DNA of 64,000 nucleotides from Bartonella rattaustraliani AUST/NH4 (GTDB taxonomy: Bacteria > Pseudomonadota > Alphaproteobacteria > Rhizobiales > Rhizobiaceae): assembly GCF_000312565.1 (NCBI RefSeq), contig NZ_CALW02000006.1:1-64000 (forward strand). Reading direction: 5' to 3'. The notes beneath the pieces were generated by a model that saw only the letters and a list, made by a program, of their open reading frames with translations, ran no database searches and was not told the origin of the DNA. Made by a program: the position numbers and the translations under genes. This document shows, piece by piece, positions 49,720-59,278 of the stretch (position 1 is its first letter; each line of letters opens with the position of its first letter).

Positions 49720-50441
49720 ACTATTGCTTGATGTTTGAGCAAGGTGCTTAGTTTACTGTTAGCATTTATATATAGGAGTAGTGTGAATATTATTTTGATG
49801 AAGTCGGCTAGAGATGGTAAAAAGTATTTTTCCGATATTTGAGCATTTATAACAGACATATAGTGAGTTAATTGTTATTACTGGAAAAGATAATTACTCT
49901 GAACATGTAAAATACGTTTGTAATGAATTTAACATTCTAAATATTTAATTAACTGATTATTTTTATTCGCAAAAGGTTGTAAAAGGTAATAAAAAGCCAA
50001 CGCAAGCGTTTAATCCATATAGTCGTTATGACGACTGAACGAAGTCTTTCATTATCTATATCTAGCTTTAGAAAACATTATGAACGATAATGATAAGACA
50101 ATTGTTATTTATTTAGATAACTTGTTACTTGAAATCTGTTACTTTCTTTTACGGCAAGCCTCGATCAACGATTTACATAGACGTTCTTGGTACCTTGATG
50201 AGTCATTGATCGCTGTGTTTATACGTTCACAATTGGTGGATGGATTTTTCAATCGTTGTTTTTAAAATTTAATTTACAGATACAGGAACGATAAAAGGCT
50301 TTTGTGTACTCAGGCTGATACTTTGCCTGATTATATACAATAGAGACTGGTCAATGTTTTCCACGCTAGATTTACGAGAAGGGACAATTTCAAAAGATAA
50401 AAATAAAAAGCAGCCCCCTTTATTCGAAAGTTCTATAAAGG
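49720..50441. other. Degraded stretch with short fossil frames
   Basis: No intact gene. Frames such as IVITGKDNYSEHVKYVCNEF (about 49875-49930) and a 61-codon frame at 50080 (MNDNDKTIVIYLDNLL) look protein-like but have no known family. They may be remains of genes once next to the exporter. Confidence 0.35.
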
Positions 50442-50837
50442 ATGGTGCAACAGTCGGCTTACAACGGCGTGATTGTTATCACTAAGGTTGGTCAATTTAG
50501 TGGCTTTATTGAAAAGGAAAGAAACCTCTCTCATGAAGATAATTGTTATGTTTACGATAATTCTATAGTTTCTTTTGATGCTAACGTTTCAGAAAATGCA
50601 AAATACGCAACAATGCACATATTGATAAAGGAACTAAAGTTTCAGGAAATGTTGTGATTAGCGATAATGCCATGGTTATAGAAGGTGCTCATGCTTATAA
50701 GAATGCACGTATTTATGATAATGCGTATGTATATTGCTGGTTTTGTTTATGGCAGTGCCCATGTATATGGTAAATCACGTATTCACGTTGATGCTCATAT
50801 TTATGTCATGCTTTGTTATGAGAAGTATTGCATATGA
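50442..50837 (+). pseudogene. Frameshifted beta-helix (hexapeptide-like repeat) gene
   Basis: The head GQFSGFIEKERNLSHEDN matches the gene at 48.2 kb. A frameshift near 50600 leads to NNAHIDKGTKVSGNVVIS and DNAMVIEGAHAYKNARIYDN; another near 50730 leads to AGFVYGSAHVYGKSRI. It thus shows about ten coils, more than the two shorter relatives. It is on the opposite strand to them. Confidence 0.62.
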
Positions 50838-50920
50838 AATAGCTGTTATGTGCAATGAGAAATGGTTAAACATGGTTCGGCTGATTGTATTTTTTTATTC
50901 TAAAATTCTTACTGGCAAGG

Positions 50921-51142
50921 CTTGACTGCTACTGTATTTACGCTGGACTTTAATCGTTTAGAGGTAATGACATTAAAATTGTGCAGACAGTCCATCATAG
51001 AGGAGCATTTTTCCCACCAACGGTTCACCAATGTTTGTGATAAGCTTAATGGCTTCCATTGCTTGTAGCGTTCCAATGACTCTGGGTAAAATACCGATGA
51101 TTCCGCTCTCTGCACATGTTGGGAAATGCTAGGAGAGGGTGA
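50921..51142 (-). pseudogene. Partial tandem duplicate of the moeB/thiF 3' end
   Basis: About 220 bases closely match 51177-51398, the C-terminal coding part of the next gene, in the same orientation. The copy has small indels, ends abruptly on both sides and has no start, so it is not expressed as a protein. The spacer between copies is about 34 bases. Confidence 0.8.
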
Positions 51143-51170
51143 GTTTGAGAATAAATTGTGCAAGTTCTTA

Positions 51171-51953
51171 TCAAACTTTGAGAGCTACTGCATTCGCGTT
51201 GAAATTTGATCGTTTATAGGTAATGACATTAAATTGCGCAGACAGTCCGTCATAGAGGAGCACTTTTCCCACCAACGGTTCACCAATGTTTGTGATAAGC
51301 TTAATGGCTTCCATTGCTTGTAGCGTTCCAATGACTCCGGGTAAAATGCCGATGATTCCGCTCTCTGCACATGTTGGGAGAATGCCAGGAGCGGGTGGAC
51401 TGGGAAAGAGATCGCGATAGTGAGGATTATTATCTTTATAAGGCATGAGCACCGTGAGTGAGCCATTAAAACGTTCTACAGCACCGCTTATGAGAGGTTT
51501 TTTGCATTGGGCAGCATGATCGGCAAGCAGGTAGCGTGTGGTAAAATTATCACTTCCATCAACAATGATATGGTAAGCATTGAGGAGTTTATCCACATTA
51601 CTTTCATTCAATCGTATATGATGTTTTTCAACCCTAATATGGGGGTTTATTGCTTTTATAGAGGCTTGGGCGCTATCCGTTTTGGATTGATGAATTGTAC
51701 TGGTTTTGTGAATAACTTGACGTTGTAAATTAGAAAGTGAAACGATATCGTCATCAATAATTCCAAGGGTTCCAACACCCGCAGCCGCTAAATAGGTGAG
51801 GATAGGAGAACCAAGACCACCGGCTCCAACAACAAGAACACGTGCAGTTTTAAGCTTTTGTTGTCCTGCTCCACCAATTTCAGGCATAATAATGTGGCGT
51901 GCATAGCGTTCAACTTCTTCGTTACTTAATTTTGTATCCGCTTCTTGTATCAT
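51171..51953 (-). CDS. MoeB/ThiF family adenylyltransferase
   Basis: 260 residues. It is an E1-like enzyme that adenylates the C-terminal Gly-Gly of a small sulfur carrier (ThiS or MoaD). ATP loop GAGGLGSPILTYLAAAGVG (about 43-61), the Asp-bearing DDDIVSLSNLQRQ and the catalytic Cys in PTCAESGIIG are present. The CxxC zinc pairs of classic MoeB are missing, closer to short ThiF-type proteins. It is divergent from gshB. The partner carrier is not in the window. Confidence 0.88.
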   Translation of the reverse strand: MIQEADTKLSNEEVERYARHIIMPEIGGAGQQKLKTARVLVVGAGGLGSPILTYLAAAGVGTLGIIDDDIVSLSNLQRQVIHKTSTIHQSKTDSAQASIKAINPHIRVEKHHIRLNESNVDKLLNAYHIIVDGSDNFTTRYLLADHAAQCKKPLISGAVERFNGSLTVLMPYKDNNPHYRDLFPSPPAPGILPTCAESGIIGILPGVIGTLQAMEAIKLITNIGEPLVGKVLLYDGLSAQFNVITYKRSNFNANAVALKV

Positions 51954-52040
51954 GGATTTTCTCTTGTCATAGTTTTTTTATCGTTTACTAGTTTTATGGC
52001 ATGTAGACTAGTCTGCTTCTAGCCTATGGAGGTTTTATTG

Positions 52041-52988
52041 ATGAAAATTGCTATTCAGATGGATCATATTTCAACACTCAAAATTCAAGGAGATACGACA
52101 TTTGCACTTGCACTAGCAGCGCAAGAGCGGGGGCATTCTCTTTTTCATTATACACCAGATCGTTTATCTCAGCGCGATGGTTGTGTTATTACACGACTAG
52201 AGCCATTAACGGTACACGACAAAGAAGATAACCATTATGAATTAGGGGAACCTTTCCGCACACAACTGATGGATATGGATGTCGTTCTTTTACGCCAAGA
52301 TCCTCCCTTTGATCTTAATTACATTACCACAACACATTTGTTAGAGCGTATTCACCCTAAGACGCTTGTTGTGAATGATCCAGCATGGGTGCGTAATAGT
52401 CCAGAAAAAATTTTTGTGACTGAATTTTCTCATTTGATGCCAGAGACATTAATTACGAAAGACATTGAAGAAGTAATGGCTTTTAGAGAGACATTTGGTG
52501 ACATGATTATCAAACCACTTTACGGCAGTGGTGGCGCTGGTGTGTTCTATTTGAAACAGGATGATCGCAATCTCACATCGCTGTTGGAAATGTTTGGAGA
52601 ACTTTACCGCGAACCTTTTATTGTTCAGCGCTATTTAAAGGAAGTACGAAAAGGAGACAAAAGGATTATTTTGCTTGATGGTGTGCCTGTTGGAGCAATA
52701 AATCGGGTTTCAGCAGAAACGGAAGTTCGCTCTAATATGCATGTTGGAGGGCGTGCGGAAAATATTGATTTAACAAAACGTGATTATGAAATTTGTGAAT
52801 GCATTGGTCCAGCTTTAAAAGAACGAGGACTTCTTCTTGTGGGGATTGATGTGATTGGAGATTATATAACGGAAATCAATGTGACATCTCCTACTGGAAT
52901 TCGTGAAATTAAACGTTTTTCGGGTGTGGATATTGCACATCTTTTTTGGGATGCTGTTGAGCGCAAATGCTCAAACAAAACTTTTTAA
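52041..52988 (+). CDS. gshB: Glutathione synthetase
   Basis: 315 residues from ATG 52041, with GGAGG eight bases upstream. GshB joins glycine to gamma-glutamylcysteine using ATP. It has the ATP-grasp fold: [11 protein letters not shown] is the glycine-rich loop, [14 protein letters not shown] lies in the N-terminal half, and [13 protein letters not shown] is the Mg-binding end. Confidence 0.96.
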   Translation: MKIAIQMDHISTLKIQGDTTFALALAAQERGHSLFHYTPDRLSQRDGCVITRLEPLTVHDKEDNHYELGEPFRTQLMDMDVVLLRQDPPFDLNYITTTHLLERIHPKTLVVNDPAWVRNSPEKIFVTEFSHLMPETLITKDIEEVMAFRETFGDMIIKPLYGSGGAGVFYLKQDDRNLTSLLEMFGELYREPFIVQRYLKEVRKGDKRIILLDGVPVGAINRVSAETEVRSNMHVGGRAENIDLTKRDYEICECIGPALKERGLLLVGIDVIGDYITEINVTSPTGIREIKRFSGVDIAHLFWDAVERKCSNKTF

Positions 52989-53125
52989 ACAAAGATTCAT
53001 GAAATGTTTTAAAAAAGGAATAAAAAATAACCCTTTATCAGATTTATTATTTTGGTTTGTATATTCGTAATTTTGTGAAAAAAGTGATCAATGCTTCTTT
53101 TTTGTATGTGCCTATATACGTTATT

Positions 53126-53221
53126 CTGTCAATGTGCCTGTAAATGTGAATGATATTGTATGATATGAAAAACGAAATAAAAACCTTTTTATATGTGTTA
53201 TACTGTAAATGTGCATGACAA
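53126..53221 (+). promoter_or_regulatory. Duplicated pstS promoter region with Pho-box-like sites
   Basis: CTGTCAATGTGCCTGTAAATG (53126 on) and CTGTAAATGTGCATGACA (53203 on) resemble the PhoB direct-repeat motif CTGTCAT in tandem. Each is followed by ATTGTATGATA and a purine-rich run, so a stretch of about 75 bases (53112-53183) seems copied in 53190-53262. PhoB control of pst genes is well known; binding here is inferred. Confidence 0.4.
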
Positions 53222-53285
53222 TTCAGATCATTGTATGATACGAAAACGGATAAAAGTCTTGGCTCAGATTCTTAGGAGGTTGTAT

Positions 53286-54332
53286 ATGAGCAAAGTGTTA
53301 TCATTAGGAATAGGAGTGGTGTGCGCAGTATTATTATCTGTTAATGTTGGTAATGCGCGTGATCAAATTCAGATTTCTGGTTCCTCTACCGTTTTACCGT
53401 ATCAAAAGATCGTTGCTGAGACATTTGGAGAAATTTATCCTGATTTTAAGGTTCCGGTTATCGAATCTGGTGGAACAGGAGCGGGCATTAAGGAATTTTG
53501 CCGTGGTCTTGGGGAGAATACAATTGATATTGTGAATGCTTCAAGAGCAATGAAGTCTAGTGAATTGCAGTCTTGTTTTGATGCTGGTGTAAAAGATGTC
53601 GAGGAAATACGTATTGGATATGATGGTATTGTTTTTGCAACTGATATAAAAGGGCCTCATTGGAAATTACAACCAGTAGATATTTATAAAGCACTTGCTG
53701 CTCAGATTATAAGAGATGGAAAATTACAGCCTAATGATGTTTTGAAATGGAGTACAGTGAATAGTTCCCTTCCTGATTGGACAATAGCTGCTTATATTCC
53801 GGGAGAGAAGCATGGAACTCGTGAAGTTTTTGAAGAAAAACTGCTCGCTGCGGGCTGTAAAGAGAGTGGGGCAGTTGAGGTAATGAAATCTTTGGGAATG
53901 GATGATAAGGCGATTCATGTTGCCTGTATTGCTGTGCGTAAAGATGGGAAAGCCATTGATATTGATGGTGATTATTCTGAAACACTTGCACGTCTGACTT
54001 CTAATAAAACAGGGGTAGGTGTTTTTGGCTTGTCTTTTTATCAAAATAATGCTGACAAATTAAAGGTTGCAAATATTAATGGTGTTATACCAACGGCTGA
54101 GACAATTTCTAGCGGTGAATATCCGGTTTCTCGTCCACTCTTTTTCTATGTGAAGAAGGCACATTTAGGAATAATTCCAGGTTTGCAGGAATATATAGAC
54201 TTTTTTCTTTCTGATCAAATGATTGGTCCAGATAGTCCGTTGGCTGAATATGGGCTGGTTGCTGCTTCTGAAAAAGAGCGTCAAGCGCAGCGTTCCACTT
54301 TTTCAGCTGGAAAAGTGATGACTTTGAAATAA
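53286..54332 (+). CDS. pstS: Phosphate ABC transporter substrate-binding protein PstS
   Basis: 348 residues from ATG 53286 with AGGAGG six bases upstream. A signal peptide (SKVLSLGIGVVCAVLLSV, ending NVGNA) leads to the mature chain DQIQISGSSTVLPY. SGSSTV and SGGTGAGIKEF are the phosphate-binding loops. It captures phosphate in the periplasm for PstCAB. It heads the pstSCAB-phoU operon. Confidence 0.95.
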   Translation: MSKVLSLGIGVVCAVLLSVNVGNARDQIQISGSSTVLPYQKIVAETFGEIYPDFKVPVIESGGTGAGIKEFCRGLGENTIDIVNASRAMKSSELQSCFDAGVKDVEEIRIGYDGIVFATDIKGPHWKLQPVDIYKALAAQIIRDGKLQPNDVLKWSTVNSSLPDWTIAAYIPGEKHGTREVFEEKLLAAGCKESGAVEVMKSLGMDDKAIHVACIAVRKDGKAIDIDGDYSETLARLTSNKTGVGVFGLSFYQNNADKLKVANINGVIPTAETISSGEYPVSRPLFFYVKKAHLGIIPGLQEYIDFFLSDQMIGPDSPLAEYGLVAASEKERQAQRSTFSAGKVMTLK

Positions 54333-54394
54333 TTGGCTGGATCTGCAGTGAAGGAGTTTTCTGTGCTACTTTTTGGTAAAAAGTGAAAGATAAC

Positions 54395-55855
54395 ATGCGC
54401 ATTTCCTTTGTTATTTTACTGTTATTACTTCTTGGTTTTCTAGGGTTTTGTATTTCTTACGCGCGTGCACGCACCCTTGAGTTTTCACAATATAAAATGC
54501 ATTCTCGTACATATTATTATGGCTGGTGGACCTTTTTAATAGTTGTTATTCCAGCTTTTATTTTTTTAATTGTCTGGGAGAGTGGGAGTGCAATTTATTT
54601 AGAGTATAGTCTTTCTCAAGAGGTGAGAGCATATAGTGCGCATACAACGGAGTTTGTAAATCATGACCTTATTTTGGAGACACTTCGAAGCTTAGTCAAA
54701 ATGATGTCTCATTTTCAGGGGGATTTTTCTACCTCCTCCTATGAGGAAATGCGCGCTCAGTTATTCGCAAAAGGGTTTGTTTTGCCTCATGAAGCGTCCG
54801 ATGATATTCTAAGGATAGCACAGTCATGGATTCATTCTTCTGAAAAGTTGCAGTTTATTGGATATAGTTTTCTTTTTGTTATTGCATTTTGTGGTTTCCT
54901 CTATGGAGTTGTGCAAGTTTCTCCGCGTCAGCGGGCGCGCAATAAGGTTGAATCTGTCATTGTTAGTGGATTGGTTTGTGCATCTATTGCTGCAATCTTG
55001 ACGACAATTGCCATTGCATTGTCACTGTTTTTTCAAACGGTGAGTTTCTTTCAATCTGTACCTTTTTCCAACTTCTTTTTGGGAACGGTTTGGGATCCGC
55101 GTTTTTCAGCGAGTGGTTCGGGCAACGAAGTGGGGCAATTTGGTTTAATACCGCTTCTTGTAGGCACGCTTTATATTGCGTTTGTAGCAATGCTTTTTGC
55201 TGTTCCTATTGGATTGTTTTCAGCGCTTTATATGGCTGAATATGCTTCCACGCGATTGCGATCAATTGTGAAGCCATTGTTGGAAGTGTTGGCTGGGATT
55301 CCAACCATTGTTTATGGTTTTTTTGCTTTGAAGGTTGTAGGACCATTTTTACGAGATCTTTCTGCTTCTCTTTCTGGTGGTATGGGGTTTATTATGTCCC
55401 AAAGTGTTTTAACGGCCGGAGTTGTGATGGGAATTATGCTGATTCCTTTTGTTTCTTCTTTGTCAGATGATGTTATTACTGCAGTTCCACGTTTTTTACG
55501 TGAAGGGTCTTATGGTTTGGGTGCAACGCAATCTGAAACGATTAAAAAAGTGGTTATACCAGCAGCACTTCCAGGGATTATGGGCGCAATTCTATTGACA
55601 GCGTCACGTGCAATTGGGGAAACGATGATTGTGGTTTTGGCGGCAGGGGTTGCAGCAAATTTAACGCTTAATCCATTTGAAGCAATGACTACGATGACAG
55701 TGAAGATTGTTAATCAGCTGACAGGTGATTTTGAATTTAATTCTCCACAAACGCTTGTCGCTTTTGCTTTGGGGATGACGCTCTTTGTTATAACTCTTTT
55801 GATGAATATTCTCGCCCTTTATACCGTGCGTAAATATCGGGAACAATATGAATGA
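54395..55855 (+). CDS. pstC: Phosphate ABC transporter permease PstC
   Basis: 486 residues from ATG 54395; a GTG four codons upstream is also possible. It is the long alphaproteobacterial form: two N-terminal helices and a periplasmic region precede the usual permease core (from about 255). The coupling motif region is EGSYGLGATQSETIKKVV and AIGETMIV follows. It forms the channel with PstA. Confidence 0.94.
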   Translation: MRISFVILLLLLLGFLGFCISYARARTLEFSQYKMHSRTYYYGWWTFLIVVIPAFIFLIVWESGSAIYLEYSLSQEVRAYSAHTTEFVNHDLILETLRSLVKMMSHFQGDFSTSSYEEMRAQLFAKGFVLPHEASDDILRIAQSWIHSSEKLQFIGYSFLFVIAFCGFLYGVVQVSPRQRARNKVESVIVSGLVCASIAAILTTIAIALSLFFQTVSFFQSVPFSNFFLGTVWDPRFSASGSGNEVGQFGLIPLLVGTLYIAFVAMLFAVPIGLFSALYMAEYASTRLRSIVKPLLEVLAGIPTIVYGFFALKVVGPFLRDLSASLSGGMGFIMSQSVLTAGVVMGIMLIPFVSSLSDDVITAVPRFLREGSYGLGATQSETIKKVVIPAALPGIMGAILLTASRAIGETMIVVLAAGVAANLTLNPFEAMTTMTVKIVNQLTGDFEFNSPQTLVAFALGMTLFVITLLMNILALYTVRKYREQYE

Positions 55856-57144
55856 ATGACATTTCTCTCTTTTCTCGTCGCAATATTGTCCTTAAACGTC
55901 GATATTGGGCTGAGCGTCGTTTCCGAGCCTATGGTTTGATTGCTATTTTTATTGGTCTCTTTTTTTTATTTGCACTTTTGTGGTCTATTGTTAGTCAGGG
56001 ATATACAGCCTTTTTTCAAAGTGAAATGGCATTATCAGTTTATTTGGATGAGAAGGTCATTGACCCTAGTGGTCAACGTGAAACAAATCCACGGGTCCTC
56101 ATTACTGCCAATTATCCTCTGCTTGTGCGAAATGCTTTAGCAAAAAAGCTTGGTATAGATTCAAATGATAGAGCATCATTGCGGGATGTTAACTGTATGT
56201 TTTCAAACAGTGTACGTGTTCAATTGCGTGAAATGGTGACAAAGAATCCAAAATTGATTGGAACAATACAAAAAATCAAAGTGTTGGCGGCAGCAGATAT
56301 TGATTCTGCTTATAAGGGGCAGATTGATCTGCAGGTCACAGAAAAAAACCGCAAAGTCTCTAATCGCCAAGTAGAATGGATAAAACGTTTAGTGCGTGAT
56401 GGTACACTTTATAAAACATTTAATTTTGGTTTTTTTACATTTGGGGCTTCCAGCCGCGCCGAGACTGCGGGATTAGGTGTAGCGATTATTGGATCTCTTT
56501 ATATGATAGCAATAGTTTTAGTGATTTCTCTCCCAATAGGAATAGCAACAGCTGTTTATTTGGAAGAATATGCACACAAAAATAAATTTACAGATTTTAT
56601 TGAAGTGAATATCAATAATCTTGCAGCTGTTCCTTCAATTGTTTTTGGTCTTTTAGGATTGTCTGTTTTTGTTAATTTTTTTGGATTACCGCGTTCAGCA
56701 TCTTTTGTTGGTGGGCTTGTTTTGGCTCTTATGACACTTCCAACAATTATTATTGCGACACGTTCTGCTTTACGTGCTGTTCCTCTCTCTATTCGCGCGG
56801 CAGCTTTAGGGTTGGGAGCATCTAAAACACAAATGGTTTTTCACCATGTTGTTCCTTTGGCAGCACCTAGTATTTTAACAGGCACAATTATTGGTGTGGC
56901 TCAGGCTTTAGGTGAAACGGCACCTTTGCTTTTAATTGGAATGGTTGCTTTTGTTGTCAACATTCCTACGACACCTATGGATCCGGCAACGGCTTTGCCG
57001 GTTCAAATTTTCATGTGGGCGGGTGAAGCAGAGCGCGCTTTTGTTGAAAAGACATCAGGTGCTATTATGGTCTTAATGATTTTTCTTGCACTCATGAATA
57101 TTTCTGCTGTCTTTTTACGTAGACGATTTGAAAGGCGCCAGTAG
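55852..57144 (+). CDS. pstA: Phosphate ABC transporter permease PstA
   Basis: 430 residues, again the long form with an N-terminal membrane segment (about 25-45) and a ~150-residue periplasmic part before the permease core (from about 205). The coupling loop RAAALGLGASKTQMVFHHV and QALGETAPLLLIG are typical. Its start overlaps the pstC stop (ATGA). Confidence 0.94.
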   Translation: MNDISLFSRRNIVLKRRYWAERRFRAYGLIAIFIGLFFLFALLWSIVSQGYTAFFQSEMALSVYLDEKVIDPSGQRETNPRVLITANYPLLVRNALAKKLGIDSNDRASLRDVNCMFSNSVRVQLREMVTKNPKLIGTIQKIKVLAAADIDSAYKGQIDLQVTEKNRKVSNRQVEWIKRLVRDGTLYKTFNFGFFTFGASSRAETAGLGVAIIGSLYMIAIVLVISLPIGIATAVYLEEYAHKNKFTDFIEVNINNLAAVPSIVFGLLGLSVFVNFFGLPRSASFVGGLVLALMTLPTIIIATRSALRAVPLSIRAAALGLGASKTQMVFHHVVPLAAPSILTGTIIGVAQALGETAPLLLIGMVAFVVNIPTTPMDPATALPVQIFMWAGEAERAFVEKTSGAIMVLMIFLALMNISAVFLRRRFERRQ

Positions 57145-57203
57145 CTTTGATAAAAGTGTCACTTTGATAAGGTTTGTATTTTAAAGTAAGGTGAATTTTT
57201 GTA

Positions 57204-57962
57204 ATGAAAATGAAGATGCGTGGTCAGGATGTGAGGGTGTCTTATGGGGAAAAAGAAGTCCTTCATGGTGTTACTCTTGATATTCCTGAACATCAAGTTA
57301 CTGCTTTGATAGGTCCTTCAGGTTGCGGAAAATCAACTTTTTTGCGTTGTTTTAATCGTATGAATGATATGATTGAAGGCGCTAAAATAACGGGTCTTAT
57401 TACTTTAGATGCAGAAGATATTTATGACACGCGGGTTGATGTTGTAGAACTGCGTGCTCGTGTCGGGATGGTTTTTCAAAAGCCTAGTCCTTTTCCAAAA
57501 TCGATCTTTGAAAATGTTGCCTATGGCCCACGCATTCATGGTTTAGTAAGATCGCGCTCCGAATTGCATGATGTGGTTGAAAAGAGTTTAAGGCAAGCAG
57601 GTTTATTTGAGGAAGTGAAAGATCGTCTTCATGAGGCGGGTACAAGTTTATCAGGAGGACAGCAACAACGTTTGTGTATTGCGCGTGCCATTGCAGTGAG
57701 TCCTGAAGTTATTTTGATGGATGAGCCGTGTTCGGCTCTTGATCCTATTGCAACGGCACGTATTGAAGAGCTTATTGATGCGTTACGACAAAATTATACA
57801 ATTGTTATTGTGACACACTCTATGCAACAAGCAGCACGTGTATCTCAATATACGGCTATGTTTCATTTGGGGCATTTGGTAGAAGTTGGTGCAACTGAAA
57901 TGATCTTCACTTCGCCAAAAGAGCAACGTACGCAAGATTATATTACGGGGCGTTTTGGATAG
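57204..57962 (+). CDS. pstB: Phosphate ABC transporter ATP-binding protein PstB
   Basis: 252 residues. Walker [10 protein letters not shown], signature LSGGQQQR, Walker [14 protein letters not shown] and switch His in [12 protein letters not shown] are all intact. [10 protein letters not shown] is PstB-specific. It powers the PstCA channel. Confidence 0.97.
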   Translation: MKMKMRGQDVRVSYGEKEVLHGVTLDIPEHQVTALIGPSGCGKSTFLRCFNRMNDMIEGAKITGLITLDAEDIYDTRVDVVELRARVGMVFQKPSPFPKSIFENVAYGPRIHGLVRSRSELHDVVEKSLRQAGLFEEVKDRLHEAGTSLSGGQQQRLCIARAIAVSPEVILMDEPCSALDPIATARIEELIDALRQNYTIVIVTHSMQQAARVSQYTAMFHLGHLVEVGATEMIFTSPKEQRTQDYITGRFG

Positions 57963-57982
57963 TTGAATTGAGGAGTATAGAG

Positions 57983-58705
57983 ATGCCTATAAACCATACT
58001 GTTCGCTCGTATGATGCAGAACTCAAATATTTGGAAGCAAGGATTACTCAAATGGGGCATCATGCAGAAAGAATGATTGAACGTTCTGTTGCATCGATTG
58101 TGTGTAATGATCTTCAACTTGCTGCGGCAGTAATTGCCGATGATTTGTTTTTGGATGAAGCAGAGCGTGACATTGACGAGAAAGCGATTGCCATTATTTG
58201 CAAACGCCAACCAATGGCTGTTGATCTACGTGAAATTATTGGTGCTATTCGTATTTCTTCTGATCTTGAAAGGATTGGGGATATGGCAAAAAACATTGCC
58301 AAGCGGACAGTAGCTCTTTCAGAGATACGTCAGCCTGCTGCTTTTTATCATGGGCTTGAAACGATTACAACTTTAGCTCTCAATCAGTTGAAAGAAATAT
58401 TGAGTGCTTATTCAGGACGTTTATTGGAGCGGGTTGATATTGTACGTGAACGTGATGGTAAAATTGATGCTTTGTATACTTCTCTTTTTCGTGAGCTTTT
58501 GACTTATATGATGGAGGATATGCGCAATATTACGATTTGCACGCACTTACTTTTTTGTTTAAAAAATATTGAACGGGTTGGTGACCATGTTACCAATATT
58601 GCTGAAATGTTGCATTATATCATAACGGGTGATCATATGTCTTTTGATCGTCCTCGTGATGATCTTACCTATAAAGTTGGAGTAGGTGAAGAGAAAAGAG
58701 ATTAA
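57983..58705 (+). CDS. phoU: Phosphate signalling regulator PhoU
   Basis: 240 residues from ATG 57983, preceded by GAGGAG. Two PhoU three-helix repeats are visible, each with an E/DxxxD metal motif (around ERDIDEKAI and RERDGKIDAL). PhoU links the Pst transporter to the PhoR/PhoB sensor and restrains uptake. In many Rhizobiales phoB follows; it does not here. Confidence 0.95.
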   Translation: MPINHTVRSYDAELKYLEARITQMGHHAERMIERSVASIVCNDLQLAAAVIADDLFLDEAERDIDEKAIAIICKRQPMAVDLREIIGAIRISSDLERIGDMAKNIAKRTVALSEIRQPAAFYHGLETITTLALNQLKEILSAYSGRLLERVDIVRERDGKIDALYTSLFRELLTYMMEDMRNITICTHLLFCLKNIERVGDHVTNIAEMLHYIITGDHMSFDRPRDDLTYKVGVGEEKRD

Positions 58706-59278
58706 AGTTTCCCTTTATGATTTATAAAATGGTTTTGTGATGAAACATGAAAATGATAGGGCACGGTTTACCATGAAGTCCGTAGGAGAGAGAGGGTGAA
58801 TGTGTTTATAGGCTGGTGTAAAGCAAGCGGTGGAAAAGTTTTTACAGGCAAAGTGTGGATTTGTGACTTTAAATGAGATACACTCAGAAAGTGCTTTCTC
58901 TTTAATATTTTAGAGAGGGATATTTTTAAAAATTTGTGACATAAGGGATATGTGTGTTGAAGTCTCAATAGGGATGCAGACATGTCGCGTCTTTTAATTT
59001 TTTATTTAGAATTGTTAGAGAGCTTTCAGAGGCATGGTGTTTTTTATGATCGAAGTGGGACGAGAGGTATCGCTCTGTGCTGTTTGTCACTTCATAATGA
59101 TAATATTGAACTGTAAATTAAGAGTTTTTTATTTTTTTTTGCATAAATCTCTTTTCATGACTGCTTGTATTAAAATTTTACGAAGTGGTAAAAATTAACC
59201 GTATACTTTCTTTGAACATATATTTAAAACGCGTTCAAGTTTTGGGTATTTCAGTGGCATAGGAATGTTTTGTATAAG
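58706..59278. other. Intergenic stretch after phoU
   Basis: About 570 bases with no gene on either strand that I can support. No phoB or tRNA. A T-rich run (TTTATTTTTTTTTGC, near 59130) is present without a convincing stem. Confidence 0.45.

Noticed and set aside
50909-51163. 84-codon minus frame over the moeB duplicate
   Set aside because: It reads the duplicated moeB end in a wrong frame; the same false frame appears opposite the real gene at 51185-51466.
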